Positions 46,225 to 56,403 are shown, counted from the first letter of the stretch. The stretch: 64,000 nucleotides of DNA from CAVVYJ01 sp963752495 (GCA_963752495.1 CAVVYJ010000002.1:868001-932000), one strand, 5' to 3'. The notes: a model not told the origin generated them from the sequence alone. Numbers and translations are program-made.

Positions 46225-46241
46225 ATGGGAACTTATCCCAT
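46225..46241 (+). promoter_or_regulatory. Second ATGGG-N7-CCCAT dyad at the predicted start site
   Basis: ATGGG AACTTAT CCCAT repeats the core ATGGG-N7-CCCAT of the upstream dyad. The two centres are 31 bases apart, three helical turns. It begins at about +2 of the predicted transcript and precedes the AAGGAG ribosome-binding site (46256-46261). Two copies with equal spacing suggest paired operator sites; an RNA hairpin role is the alternative. Confidence 0.55.
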
Positions 46242-46267
46242 TTTATGTTTAAATTAAGGAGATTCGT

Positions 46268-46468
46268 ATGATTAAATCTAAATTCTTGAAAGCGATGCTT
46301 GGCTTGGCTTTAGTGGTAGTTACGTCAGCAGGTTATGTTTCCACTGCTTCAGCAAAATTAAGCGGCCAAGTTAGTCAAGGTAAAGGTATTAAATGCTATT
46401 TTGTATCAACAACACAGCCAGATGGCACTATTGTTCATACACAAGTATGTCGTAAAGTAGGCGTATAA
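46268..46468 (+). CDS. Small secreted two-cysteine peptide, unknown
   Basis: A 66-residue protein. A clear signal peptide (FLKAMLGLALVVVTSAGYVS, ending TASA) leaves a mature peptide of about 37 residues with two cysteines (KCYFVSTTQPDGTIVHTQVC), probably one disulfide. AAGGAG stands at 6-base spacing before ATG 46268. I do not recognise the family. It has its own strong promoter with a paired dyad and is followed by a barrel gene on the same strand, so it may be an exported ligand, toxin-like peptide or barrel partner; none of these is shown. Confidence 0.7.
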   Translation: MIKSKFLKAMLGLALVVVTSAGYVSTASAKLSGQVSQGKGIKCYFVSTTQPDGTIVHTQVCRKVGV

Positions 46469-46478
46469 GCACTATTTG

Positions 46479-46508
46479 CTCAGGTTAATATTGATTTATT
46501 AACCTGAG
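46479..46508 (+). repeat. Perfect 12-base stem-loop between peptide and barrel genes
   Basis: CTCAGGTTAATA, loop TTGATT, TATTAACCTGAG form a perfect hairpin 11 bases past the peptide stop and 36 bases before the barrel start. It has no T run behind it, so it is more likely a partial attenuator or an mRNA-stabilising element than a full terminator. It would raise peptide over barrel expression. Confidence 0.6.
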
Positions 46509-46543
46509 TATTCATCACAACCGCGTAGCAAAGTACTAAATTC

Positions 46544-47464
46544 TTGAAAACAAAATTCATTTTATGTGCAGTAGTGATCCAATTAAATGTGCCTGCATCT
46601 TTTGCCAACCAATTCAGTGCGAATGTAAGTACAGGTTATGAAACAATTACATCACCATTAGTGCGTATTGATATAGATAGTCCGCTGATACTAGTAGAAG
46701 GTCGATCTAAACTTGCTGGAAATTACAACCAAGTGAACATCAATGGCGTAAAAGATTGGCAACTGGGCAACGATACAAGCATGGATATCACTGCAAGTGC
46801 GTATGTGAAACAAGCGCCAAAAGCGGAAGATTTAAACTTTAGCAATTTTTCGATTGATGCGAGCTTGCGAAAAAATCTGGATCAACTGAACATTGGATTT
46901 GGCCCATCTGTACAGCGCATTTGGATTGCAAACCAAGAGTTTAGAGATAGCGTTTCTCTGCAGTCAGATTTTACCTATGTTAAATCCAGTGGCGGCTTTA
47001 CTAATTTATACTTCGCAATAGCTAAAAGCTTGTATGTTGATGAATTTGATTTTTTAGACAGCAAAACTGTAACTGCCTCACTCACACACCATATCAACAA
47101 TGTTGGGCTTGGTTTTAGTGCGTTGGACATACAATTGAATGCGAATAGGGATAAAAATACGCAACATTTTGATGATTTATCGAATTATGCTTATTACGGT
47201 CGTATTTCGATAGATAGAGAGATGCTAGGCTTAACTTGGTCGGTGGGCGCATCCATTACCAAATCCTACTTTGATGCGCCATTTTTCGAGGGTTTTGATA
47301 AACGGCGAGATTCTTACGTAAGCTATGAGTTTGGTATAGAGCGCAGAATTTCTGACAAGATGCAACTTAGTTTGGATTTTAATAAAGCCAAAAATAGCTC
47401 AAATTTAGTATTGTTTGAGTCCAATTATCGCGCACTGAGCGTTTCATTAAATTACAATTATTAA
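46544..47464 (+). CDS. TPR-less Slam-like outer-membrane barrel
   Basis: A 306-residue protein with a signal peptide (KTKFILCAVVIQLNVPASFA) and strands of an outer-membrane barrel throughout (FSANVSTGYETITSPLV, LGLTWSVGASITKSYFDAP). Its last 60 residues parallel the barrel end of the Slam-like protein at 26651: KRRDSYVSYEFGIERR and FNKAKNSSNLVLFESNYRAL against KRKDQQYDASVGLRF and YTKNDSNVQLNDFDRS. It lacks the TPR domain. The start is TTG 46544 with weak ribosome-binding site. It probably belongs with the upstream secreted peptide gene. Confidence 0.65.
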   Translation: MKTKFILCAVVIQLNVPASFANQFSANVSTGYETITSPLVRIDIDSPLILVEGRSKLAGNYNQVNINGVKDWQLGNDTSMDITASAYVKQAPKAEDLNFSNFSIDASLRKNLDQLNIGFGPSVQRIWIANQEFRDSVSLQSDFTYVKSSGGFTNLYFAIAKSLYVDEFDFLDSKTVTASLTHHINNVGLGFSALDIQLNANRDKNTQHFDDLSNYAYYGRISIDREMLGLTWSVGASITKSYFDAPFFEGFDKRRDSYVSYEFGIERRISDKMQLSLDFNKAKNSSNLVLFESNYRALSVSLNYNY

Positions 47465-47493
47465 CACCAACGCTCATGGGTTTGGCGTCGTGA

Positions 47494-48960
47494 TTAGGCG
47501 TTCGTTCCGCCTACCGTCAAGCCATCAATCTTTAAGGTGGGCTGCCCTACGCCAACGGGAACGCTTTGTCCTTCTTTACCACATGTGCCAACACCAGAAT
47601 CTAGCGACATATCGTTACCTATCATTGAGACGCGCGTAAGCACATCCGGCCCGTTGCCTATTAGCGTTGCACCTTTTACTGGGTAAGTGATTTTGCCATC
47701 TTCAATCATATAAGCTTCTGCCGCGCTGAATACAAATTTGCCACTGGTGATATCCACTTGACCACCGCCAAAGTTGGCAGCGTAAAGGCCTTTTTTAACC
47801 GATTTAATAATTTCAGCAGGGTCCTTGTCGCCGTTCATCATATAAGTGTTTGTCATGCGTGGCATAGGAATATGCGCATAGCTTTCACGTCGTGCGTTAC
47901 CAGTAATCGGCATACCCATTAGCCGTGCATTTAAAGTGTCTTGAATATATCCGCGTAGGATGCCATTCTCAATAAGCACGGTTTTACTGGTTGGGTTACC
48001 TTCATCATCCATGCTAAGCGAGCCTCGACGGTCTACAATCGTGCCATCATCGACGATGGTGATGCCTTTAGCGGCAACTTGCTTGCCAATCATGTTGGAG
48101 AAAGCTGAGCTGCCTTTGCGGTTAAAATCGCCTTCTAGACCATGCCCAATCGCTTCGTGTAATAGAATGCCTGGCCAGCCAGCGCCTAATACTACCGTCA
48201 TACTGCCAGCTGGGGCAGGGCGCGCTTCAAGGTTCACCAATGCTTGATGTACAGCTTTTTGCGCGTAGTCTTGTAAAACATCATCAGTAAAATAACTATA
48301 ATCATAGCGCCCACCACCACCCGAAGAGCCTTGTTCTCGGCGACCGTTCTGCTCAGCAATGACTTGTATACCTACTCGCACTAACGGACGCACGTCGGCC
48401 GCCATGACGCCGTCACTGCGTGCGACCATGACCACTTCGTATTCACCAGCAATTGATGCTGTGACTTGCGACACACGCGGATCCAATTTTTTGGCAAACT
48501 TTTCCAGGCGCTCAAGCAGTTTGACTTTGGCGTCTGCAGAAAGCGATGCAATAGGATCTTGTGGTAAGTAAAGTTGAGTTGCTTGAGGTGTAATAATACC
48601 GCTGGCCGTTTGCGTGTTGCCCAGTGCGGCAATTGCTTTAGTAGCATTTGCAGCTTCTTGTAAGGCAGGAAGATTAATCTCATCTGAATAGGCAAACGCT
48701 GTTTTCTCGCCGCTTACGGCACGCACGCCAACGCCTTGGTCAATATTAAAATTGCCTGATTTGACCTGTCCTTCTTCTAAGCCCCAAGATTCACTTCGGC
48801 TGTATTGAAAATATAAGTCGGCATAATCGACTTTATGCGACATGACATTGTTAAGCACGCTTTGCAAGGCCTCTGTATTTAGGCCGGTTGGTGCTAGCAG
48901 TACCTCATTTGCTGTTTCTAGATGGTTTGCTTGCTTCACGAGATTGGGTTCAGTTTTCAT
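47494..48960 (-). CDS. tldD: Metalloprotease TldD
   Basis: A 488-residue TldD subunit. The metal site HEAIGHGLEGD (HExxxH) is intact, with GAGWPGILLHEAIG before it and GTCGKEGQSVPVGVGQPTL near the end. TldD acts with TldE/PmbA, which is not in this window, to degrade unfolded peptides and process RiPP leaders such as microcin B17. ATG 48960 (MKTEPNLVKQ) is preferred to the seven-residue longer frame. It is last in the yhdP-nit-tldD unit. Confidence 0.94.
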   Translation of the reverse strand: MKTEPNLVKQANHLETANEVLLAPTGLNTEALQSVLNNVMSHKVDYADLYFQYSRSESWGLEEGQVKSGNFNIDQGVGVRAVSGEKTAFAYSDEINLPALQEAANATKAIAALGNTQTASGIITPQATQLYLPQDPIASLSADAKVKLLERLEKFAKKLDPRVSQVTASIAGEYEVVMVARSDGVMAADVRPLVRVGIQVIAEQNGRREQGSSGGGGRYDYSYFTDDVLQDYAQKAVHQALVNLEARPAPAGSMTVVLGAGWPGILLHEAIGHGLEGDFNRKGSSAFSNMIGKQVAAKGITIVDDGTIVDRRGSLSMDDEGNPTSKTVLIENGILRGYIQDTLNARLMGMPITGNARRESYAHIPMPRMTNTYMMNGDKDPAEIIKSVKKGLYAANFGGGQVDITSGKFVFSAAEAYMIEDGKITYPVKGATLIGNGPDVLTRVSMIGNDMSLDSGVGTCGKEGQSVPVGVGQPTLKIDGLTVGGTNA

Positions 48961-49019
48961 CCTATAACTATACCAGTGCACAACAATTGCGGGCGTAAGT
49001 ATATTCTTGAATTAAACGA

Positions 49020-49856
49020 TTAAACTTGCTTAATCGTTTTGTGTTTGAGGGCAGGCAAGCTGTTACGCAAACTTTGTTGATAGTGGGTGTTGATGCTTGC
49101 AATCACAATACCTGAGCCACGCGGTAGGCGATCTAAAATCACTCCCCAAGGGTCAACAATCATGCTATTGCCATGCGTTTCACGGCCAGATAAATGATAG
49201 CCACCTTGAGCCGAAGCAATGACGTAGCATAGATTTTCGATGGCGCGAGCGCGTACGAGCGTTTCCCAATGGGCTTTGCCTGTGGTTTCAGTAAACGCAG
49301 CAGGAACGACAATCATATCTACCTCACCCATCGCGCGGTAAAGCTCGGGGAAGCGTAAATCGTAGCAAATCGACAATCCAATTTTTCCATATGGCGTATC
49401 AACTACAACGACTTTGTCGCCAGATTCAATCGTGTTTTCTTCGTGATAATGTTCCGTGCCCAAATCCAAGCCAAACAGGTGGATTTTGTCATAACGCGCA
49501 ACTTGTTCGCCTTTGTCGTTGTATACCAGGCAACTGTTGCGTACTTTGTTTGGGTAATTACTGGCGATTGGCACTGACCCACCGATGAGCCAAATTTTAT
49601 GCTGCTTCGCCATTTTAGATAAAAAGTGCTGAATGGGGCCATCACCTGCCTTTTCACGCACGGCGACTTTGTCGGTTTCTTTAGTGCCCATAATGCAAAA
49701 ATATTCGGGCAATACCACGATTTTCGCACCTTCTTTTGCGGCCAGATCAATTAAGCGTTCCGCTTCAACCAGGTTTGAAGACACGTGCGGACTAGATGCC
49801 ATTTGGATACCAGCGACTTTAACGGTGTTTTGCGTTTGCATATTTACGGATGTCAT
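49020..49856 (-). CDS. Carbon-nitrogen hydrolase, Nit2/NIT1-like amidase
   Basis: A 278-residue nitrilase-superfamily enzyme with the catalytic triad visible: Glu in IVVLPEYFCIMG, Lys in RYDKIHLFGLDLG and Cys in GLSICYDLRFPELYRAMG. It matches the branch of omega-amidases and deaminated-glutathione amidases (Nit), which repair side products of transamination. Position between yhdP and tldD is the usual one in betaproteobacteria. Either ATG 49856 or 49841 could be the start. Confidence 0.9.
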   Translation of the reverse strand: MTSVNMQTQNTVKVAGIQMASSPHVSSNLVEAERLIDLAAKEGAKIVVLPEYFCIMGTKETDKVAVREKAGDGPIQHFLSKMAKQHKIWLIGGSVPIASNYPNKVRNSCLVYNDKGEQVARYDKIHLFGLDLGTEHYHEENTIESGDKVVVVDTPYGKIGLSICYDLRFPELYRAMGEVDMIVVPAAFTETTGKAHWETLVRARAIENLCYVIASAQGGYHLSGRETHGNSMIVDPWGVILDRLPRGSGIVIASINTHYQQSLRNSLPALKHKTIKQV

Positions 49857-49871
49857 GATTTTTACTTAAGT

Positions 49872-52800
49872 TTATTGTGTTAATGGAGAGCTGCTATTCA
49901 ATTGCTTAGGTTCTTCTTTTTCAACATTTATTTCTTGAGGATTGTCCCAGGTGCCCGCGATGACATATTCACTTTGCACAATCTTATTAAAAGGGTCTTT
50001 AAGTAATTTTTGGGCTACAAATGCAGCAGCACCGGCAATCGGTCCCCCAGCTAGTGCTGCTAGGGAAAGGCTGTCGCTAATGTGTGGAATCACCTTTATC
50101 CGCAAGTTTTGAGTTTCTTTTTGTAAATTGGTTTCACCTTTAATTTTTGCTTCAGCGGCTGGCCCCGTCATAAAAAAGTCATTGCTACGCATAATGCCAT
50201 TATCAATTTTTGCTGTTGCGCTGATTTTATCAAAAGCAAAACCTTCGCTGAATAAATCTCTAAAATCCAGACTTAAACGTCTGGGCAAACTTTGCAAACT
50301 CAGCAAACCCAGCAATCTGCCAACGCCAGGCTGTGCCTTCAAAATTTGGCCTTTCGTGGCCTCCAGCTTAAAGTTTCCTTCCAGCCCATTTGTTTCAAAC
50401 TCATGAGGGCTGCCAGGCCAGCGCAGTTGCCCGGAAATTTCAGCGACGCCATCTTTTACCATGTCAGGCTGGCCAAAACGTTTTAAAGTTTTGCCAACGT
50501 TGTCTGCTTTCAGGGTAAATTTAAAATTGGTGTTTGGATTACGTGTCCAATTGTGCCATGAACCATCCGCAGCAAGCGTGTAATCGGGGTTAGTGATTTT
50601 TAATTTTTGTATCACCCAGTCCTCATTGCTCTCAAACGCGTTAAGTTCTAGCGCACCCAATGATTTGTTGCCAATTTGGAAGCTTTCAGCTGAGACATCT
50701 AAGGCAGGATATTTACTATCAAGTTTTTTAATATCCTTTTTTGCTACGCTACTTTTAGGCGCTGCGTTGCTAGGAATCGTTAAGTTTTTTAGGCGCGCAA
50801 TAATTTTCCCATCAACTGCACCTTGTTTCGCACTTTGCCACTCTGCGTTACCCGTTATTTCTTGGCTTTCAATGGCCATCTGCAAACCTGTGTTACTTGG
50901 CTTCGCTATGACTCTGAGTGCGTTCAGTTTGCGATTGAAAATTTCTAACTTCTGCACATAAAAATCTGCTTTGCTGATGGTGAAAGGAACATTGTCCGAT
51001 TTGCTATCCGACTTGTTAAATATAGCCAGCCACTCGTCGGCATCAATGTAGTCTAGCTTTCCACGAATCGCGAGGCCAGGCTCGGAGGGTTGTTCAACCG
51101 CTCTATTAATGGCAATGTCTCCGCGGTCGAAAGCTAGGGTGCCAGAACGGTCGTTGCGCAAAATTTTTGCGGCAAGTATGCTGTCATAGCTAATATCCAT
51201 GGTGTCTTCGTGTGCGTTCAATTGCTTTTTATCAATTTCAAGCTGTATTTGCTGAGAGGCGGATTTACCAAGCGGTGCCGGTAATTGTACAGCCATGCCG
51301 ATTAGGTTGGAGCGTATGTTCAGATCGACCAACGGCTTTTTAATGGTGATATTGCCTGTCCAGTCAGTGCTGCCTTGTAATGCACTAGTAAATGCGTTCG
51401 ACACGACCTTTTTGATTCCTGCGTCATTGATACGGCCACTTGCGTTGATTCGGATTACTTTGTCTGAACCGGTGTTTAAGCTAAATTGTGCAGGCCCACC
51501 TAAAATTTCAGTGCTTACGTTTTGTGCGCTAAGGTTTTTTTCAGTAAAACTCAATGTGCCGTTTATTTTTCTGAGCTCTGGCAATCCAACGTCTGCATTG
51601 GCGTATATCGTACCATCTGTAATTTTGTATATCCCTTTATATTTAGCGGCCTCCAAATCTTGCATGGGAATTTTGAGATCTAAATGCAATTTACCCTTGC
51701 CTGCGGTTTTTAAGCCATCGGTAAAACCGAGAGTCACTTCTTTTACAGGACTCTCGTTTACAAAACGAATTCCATCCACTACGGTGCCTTCAATCTCGCT
51801 TGTAATGAGTAGCATTGGCCAATCTGCATCCAATTGAGGGATTTCTGTTTTGCTTTTAATGATTTTGTTGGAAAAAATGTGACCTTTATACGCATTGAGC
51901 TCCATGCGCTTTCCTTCAAAAAGCATATCTAGCGCCAACCCTTCAACTAAAGGCCAGCCGGTGCCATACTCCAGTAATGCATCACTGATTTTTGCAGTTA
52001 CTTTAAAAATACCTAGCTTTGGATCAAGTTTATTTTGTTTTGTGACATAGGGGAAGTCAGCTAAATTTCCTTTGACTGTGAGAAGTACGTCTTCCGCCTT
52101 GCCTTCTAGAATAGAGGTGTCCAGCCAATGCAATGTAGGTGTGCCTAATATGATGGGATAGTAAAAGGGTGCATATTTAGCATTGCCTTTACTAAACTTA
52201 CCAATTAAATCCAAATAACCACCTTTAGCGCCGCTCATGTCGTAGCTTGCATTTACCGTGCCAGTAATGTGTGGGCTGGTAATAAACAAATCATTGGTGA
52301 TAATTTTTGCTTTGTTGTTATTAATCTTCCACGAAACTTTACCTTTAAGCTCTTTAGCAGGAATAGGCCAGCGCAAAATGTCTTTTAAATCGAGAGATGC
52401 ATTGGTTGAGGCGAGGTCAAGCCTGCCATTGTCTTGATCAGCATCTATTTGACCGCTTAAATTTTCAAAGCCCGGTATTTTTTCATGCGCATTGATACCC
52501 AGTCCCTTGAACTGAGCTTTAATGCGATAGCGTGCCGTTGTTTGAACTTTTTCTGACCATTCTCCTTGCCAGCTCAATTCCACATTTTTAAGCTCGCCGC
52601 GCGGCGAAAAAGCAGTTAATTTTTCTGCGTAGGCTTGTGGAACAGGGGCAAAAGCTTGGAGCTGTTTGATTGATGCTAGATTGAACTGGTTAAGGTTTAC
52701 TGCAACGTCTAGCCATGGTTTATTATTTTTGCTTGTTTGCTTAATATGCCCTGACCCCCCCTCAATATTGAGACCTCCGCTAGCTTTAAGTTTGACATCT

Positions 52801-53750
52801 TTTGCCGTAAAGACGCGAGTTTGCTTGCTAACATCCCAAGTGATTTCACCTGAAAACTGGTCTGCGATAAAGGGTTCGGTAGAACTCTTAAGCTTTGTAG
52901 TAAGCTTGCTGAGTGCCACATGCGCTTTAACATGATTGATTTGACTATCCGAAAATTCCAACCAGATTTTGGTATTTCCAGTGCCGCTTTTCAGCTCAAA
53001 TGGATAATCCAGCCAAGGCCCCCAGGCCGTTAGATCAGTTTCTTCGGCTTGTAAGTACGCTTTGCCGTGCCAAGTATTTATTTTGCTGACATCACGACCA
53101 AAAAAACTCCCATTTGCTTCAATTGGGTGCGCTGTCCCCACTGAAGGAGATGCAGACAGCGTAAAGAGATGCTGACCAAACAAAGTGCGCCATGCAGGAT
53201 TTTTTAGGGTTACATCCAAATTATTGAGCGAGAGTGCAGGGGCTTTTCGTAACTCATCCAGCCAAATGATATTCGCATCTTTTACGCTAACTTTCGGTTG
53301 GCTCAATAGCCAATTGGCAAAATCGGGATTACCTTCACCGGCAAGACTGATGCCAGCAAGATAAATGGTTCCGTCAGCCTGTCGGCGGATTGTGAGCTCT
53401 GGTTTGCGAACAACTAAATGTGCCAGGCGAGGCTGCATGAGCGGTAAGCTTGTCCACGAAACGGTAGCCTCTACGTCATTAAGATGCAAAGCAGGGCGAT
53501 TTTCTGCATCAAAAACATCAATATTTTTTATTGCGAAATGTGGCGATATGCCATTCCAGCCAGTCTGTATGGTACCGATGGTTACTTTTTGATTGAGTGA
53601 TTTTGTGGCTTGCGCGGCGATGTCGTCTTTATAGCTGTCGATATTCGGGTAGATGACAAATCTTATGATTGCGAGCAATCCAACCGCTAACATCAATACG
53701 AGTGCGATTGCATAAAGTATCCAACTAGAAATTTTCTTAATGACGACCAT
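49872..53750 (-). CDS. yhdP: YhdP family AsmA-like envelope protein
   Basis: A 1292-residue, single-helix anchored periplasmic protein. The N-terminal helix (ILYAIALVLMLAVGLLAII) is followed by a very long run of beta strands with the YhdP/TIGR02099 features (DVEATVSWTSLPLMQPRLAHL near the start; DFRDLFSEGFAFDKISATAKI and SLAALAGGPIAGAAAFVAQKLL at the end). AsmA-like proteins form long grooves that carry phospholipids between the membranes. ATG 53750 is chosen over TTG 53756. First gene of yhdP-nit-tldD. The frame is intact over 3.9 kb. Confidence 0.93.
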   Translation of the reverse strand: MVVIKKISSWILYAIALVLMLAVGLLAIIRFVIYPNIDSYKDDIAAQATKSLNQKVTIGTIQTGWNGISPHFAIKNIDVFDAENRPALHLNDVEATVSWTSLPLMQPRLAHLVVRKPELTIRRQADGTIYLAGISLAGEGNPDFANWLLSQPKVSVKDANIIWLDELRKAPALSLNNLDVTLKNPAWRTLFGQHLFTLSASPSVGTAHPIEANGSFFGRDVSKINTWHGKAYLQAEETDLTAWGPWLDYPFELKSGTGNTKIWLEFSDSQINHVKAHVALSKLTTKLKSSTEPFIADQFSGEITWDVSKQTRVFTAKDVKLKASGGLNIEGGSGHIKQTSKNNKPWLDVAVNLNQFNLASIKQLQAFAPVPQAYAEKLTAFSPRGELKNVELSWQGEWSEKVQTTARYRIKAQFKGLGINAHEKIPGFENLSGQIDADQDNGRLDLASTNASLDLKDILRWPIPAKELKGKVSWKINNNKAKIITNDLFITSPHITGTVNASYDMSGAKGGYLDLIGKFSKGNAKYAPFYYPIILGTPTLHWLDTSILEGKAEDVLLTVKGNLADFPYVTKQNKLDPKLGIFKVTAKISDALLEYGTGWPLVEGLALDMLFEGKRMELNAYKGHIFSNKIIKSKTEIPQLDADWPMLLITSEIEGTVVDGIRFVNESPVKEVTLGFTDGLKTAGKGKLHLDLKIPMQDLEAAKYKGIYKITDGTIYANADVGLPELRKINGTLSFTEKNLSAQNVSTEILGGPAQFSLNTGSDKVIRINASGRINDAGIKKVVSNAFTSALQGSTDWTGNITIKKPLVDLNIRSNLIGMAVQLPAPLGKSASQQIQLEIDKKQLNAHEDTMDISYDSILAAKILRNDRSGTLAFDRGDIAINRAVEQPSEPGLAIRGKLDYIDADEWLAIFNKSDSKSDNVPFTISKADFYVQKLEIFNRKLNALRVIAKPSNTGLQMAIESQEITGNAEWQSAKQGAVDGKIIARLKNLTIPSNAAPKSSVAKKDIKKLDSKYPALDVSAESFQIGNKSLGALELNAFESNEDWVIQKLKITNPDYTLAADGSWHNWTRNPNTNFKFTLKADNVGKTLKRFGQPDMVKDGVAEISGQLRWPGSPHEFETNGLEGNFKLEATKGQILKAQPGVGRLLGLLSLQSLPRRLSLDFRDLFSEGFAFDKISATAKIDNGIMRSNDFFMTGPAAEAKIKGETNLQKETQNLRIKVIPHISDSLSLAALAGGPIAGAAAFVAQKLLKDPFNKIVQSEYVIAGTWDNPQEINVEKEEPKQLNSSSPLTQ

Positions 53751-53916
53751 GACCAATCTTGCGTATGTTTTAACGCGTTGATAATTATTGTTATTTTACT
53801 TGAATTTCATGCGATAACTTACTATTAATGCAAAGAAATTTAACTAATCGCAATACTTTCGCTGATTTCTATTAAAATAACGCCTTTTGGCCATTCTGGC
53901 TGACATGTAGGCAAGT

Positions 53917-55807
53917 TTGATTCAATTTAGAAACATTACGGTCACACGCGGCGTCAAAGTTTTAATCGAGGCGGCAACACTGCAACTTCATCCCGGACAT
54001 AAAGTGGGCTTGACGGGCGCAAATGGCACAGGAAAATCTAGCTTATTTGCCATGTTAAGAGGGGAACTACACGCCGAAAAAGGCGATTTGGAGATGCCGG
54101 CAAGCTGGGTGATTGCGCATGTCGCGCAAGAAACACCAGCATTACTTGCATCTGCGCTAGATTTTACGTTAGATGGTGATGTGGAGTTACGGGAAATCGA
54201 AGCGGCGCTTAATAAAGCCGAGGCAAATCATCAAGGTGAGTTAATTGCGGAATTGCATCAGCGTTTAAGCGATATAGGCGGATATTCCGCTAAAGCGCGC
54301 GCAGCCAGCTTGCTAGATGGTTTGGGTTTTACACAAACGGATTTAACACGTGCGGTGCAGGATTTTTCCGGCGGGTGGCGAGTGCGGCTTAATTTAGCGC
54401 GTGCGCTGATGTGCCGCTCAGATTTGCTGCTGCTCGATGAGCCAACAAATCATCTGGATTTAGATGCTGTGATATGGCTGGAAAACTGGCTGCAAGCGTA
54501 TCGTGGCACATTGCTACTTATCTCGCATGACCGCGATTTTCTAGATAACGTAGTTGATAATATTCTGCATATCGAGCAGCAGCGCCTCACGCTTTATCGC
54601 GGTGGCTATAGTGATTTTGAGCGCCAGCGTGCAGAAAAACTAGCGTTGCAACAGGCGATGTTTGAAAAACAGCAGCGCAAAGTCGCGCATCTGCACAGTT
54701 ATATCGATCGCTTTCGCGTACAGGCGACTAAAGCACGTCAGGCGCAAAGTCGCATTAAAGCGCTGGAGCGCATGGAGATGATTTCTGCAGCGCATGTCGA
54801 TTCGCAATTCAATTTTGAGTTCAGAGCCCCGTTAGCTGCGCCAGATCCTTTGCTGGTGCTCGATAATGTGGATGCAGGCTACAACGATAAAATCATATTG
54901 AACAAGGTGTTAATGACGATTCGCCCGGGCGAGCGTATCGGCATGCTCGGTAAAAATGGCGCTGGTAAATCAACACTGATTAAATTGCTGGCCTCAGAGT
55001 TAAAACCTTTAAGCGGCAAGCGTGTTCAGGGTAAAGATCTGCAAATCGGCTACTTTGCACAGCATCAGCTTGAGCAGCTTCGTCCAAATGAATCACCGCT
55101 ACAACACATGTTGCGCTTAGACCCTGAGACTCGCGAGCAGGAGCATTTAAACTACCTTGGTGGCTTTGATTTTAAAGGCGAAATGGCTAAAACCCCTTGC
55201 GAGAATTTCTCCGGAGGTGAAAAATCGCGCCTAGCGCTGGCGCTGCTGATATGGACGCGTCCCAATTTATTGATGCTGGATGAGCCCACTAATCATCTCG
55301 ATTTAGAAATGCGCCATGCTTTAACGTTGGCGCTACAGGATTACGAAGGCGGCGTAGTGCTGGTCTCGCACGATAGAGCCTTGCTACGCGCCACATGCGA
55401 CCAATTTTTATTGGTGGCAGATGGAAAAGTTACACCGTTTGATGGCGATTTGGACGATTATAAAGAGTGGCTCAACAAAACAAGATTGGCCGAGCAAACA
55501 CAAGTTAAACAAGACGCCGCACCGAAAAAAAATGATTACACACAAAGCAAGCTGGAGCGGCAAGCCAGCGCCGCCGCGCGCAGACCTTTGCTAAAGGAAC
55601 TTGAGCAGATTGAAAAGAATTTAGCCCAAAATCAGGCAGAAAAACAGCAGTTAGATACTGCGCAGTGCAGAGGCAACATTGTATGATGCGGCTAATAAAA
55701 CAGAATTGCAAAATCTGCTTAAGCGTCAGGCAGAACTGGCTGATTTGATTGAAGCGGCCGAATCGCGCTGGCTAGAATTACACGAAACATTAGAAACGTA
55801 CTCTTAA
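53917..55807 (+). CDS. ABC-F ATPase (Uup/YheS type), frameshifted near the end
   Basis: A roughly 630-residue soluble protein with two ABC domains: Walker A GLTGANGTGKSSLFA and GMLGKNGAGKSTLIKLL, signatures FSGGWRVRLNLARALM and FSGGEKSRLALALL, and Walker B LLLDEPTNHLDLDAV and LMLDEPTNHLDLEM. ABC-F proteins act on ribosomes. The main frame stops at 55686, but the coiled-coil tail continues one frame over (SAEATLYDAANKTELQNLL ... LELHETLETYS) to 55807; length 3n+1 means one extra base near 55667. Start TTG 53917 (MIQFRNITVTRG). Confidence 0.88.
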
Positions 55808-55819
55808 GGAAAACTCAAC

Positions 55820-56386
55820 ATGCAGGAAATGAACTACTCACAACGCCTTAAACTATTGCATGGCATTTGCCTTGCAGAAACGCATGCCGATGGCGCTAAG
55901 CCCAGCACGGATTTGGCGGATTACAATGCGCTGGACGCAGCCAACTACTTAGCGAGTTTTATTGTGTTCAGGGCGATTCAGAACGCCGCTAGACAGCCAG
56001 CCCAAGAGCTTAAAGAGAACTTTGATATGCTAAGTGTGTATCAGGCCTATGGCTTGTTGGCTTACGCCTTTTTAACCGCGCCTTTGGTGCAGGAAGATAT
56101 CAAACCCGATTTTCAGGCGGCGCAATTTACCATTGCGAAAACTTTGTTTGCAGGCATCAGTGAAGAGCAGCTGATTGAAATTATCGATTCCGGCTTAAAC
56201 AAAGCAAAACTGATTGGTGATGCGGAAGTTGAGCACTGGAGCGAGTTCCGCGAGAATTTAGATAAACTTACCGTGAGCTTTGTGATTGCAGGTACTGATG
56301 ATGAAAGCCCGCACAGCAAAGAAGAAGTATTGCCGTTGTTTGGTCAGTTATTAAGCCAATTATGTGAAGCGTTTGAAGCGGTTTGA
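55820..56386 (+). CDS. Conserved hypothetical protein, unknown family
   Basis: A 188-residue soluble, mainly helical protein without signal or membrane segment. Notable stretches are QRLKLLHGICLAETHADG, ALDAANYLASFIVFRAIQ, DMLSVYQAYGLLAYAFL and VLPLFGQLLSQLCEAFEAV. I do not recognise a family. It follows the ABC-F gene by 12 bases with a good AAGGAAA ribosome-binding site, so the two are probably cotranscribed. Confidence 0.6.
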   Translation: MQEMNYSQRLKLLHGICLAETHADGAKPSTDLADYNALDAANYLASFIVFRAIQNAARQPAQELKENFDMLSVYQAYGLLAYAFLTAPLVQEDIKPDFQAAQFTIAKTLFAGISEEQLIEIIDSGLNKAKLIGDAEVEHWSEFRENLDKLTVSFVIAGTDDESPHSKEEVLPLFGQLLSQLCEAFEAV

Positions 56387-56403
56387 GTTAAAAATAATGG
56401 CTC

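Noticed and set aside
50128..51837. Several 60-180 codon plus-strand frames within yhdP
   Set aside because: All are antisense to the intact, conserved yhdP frame.
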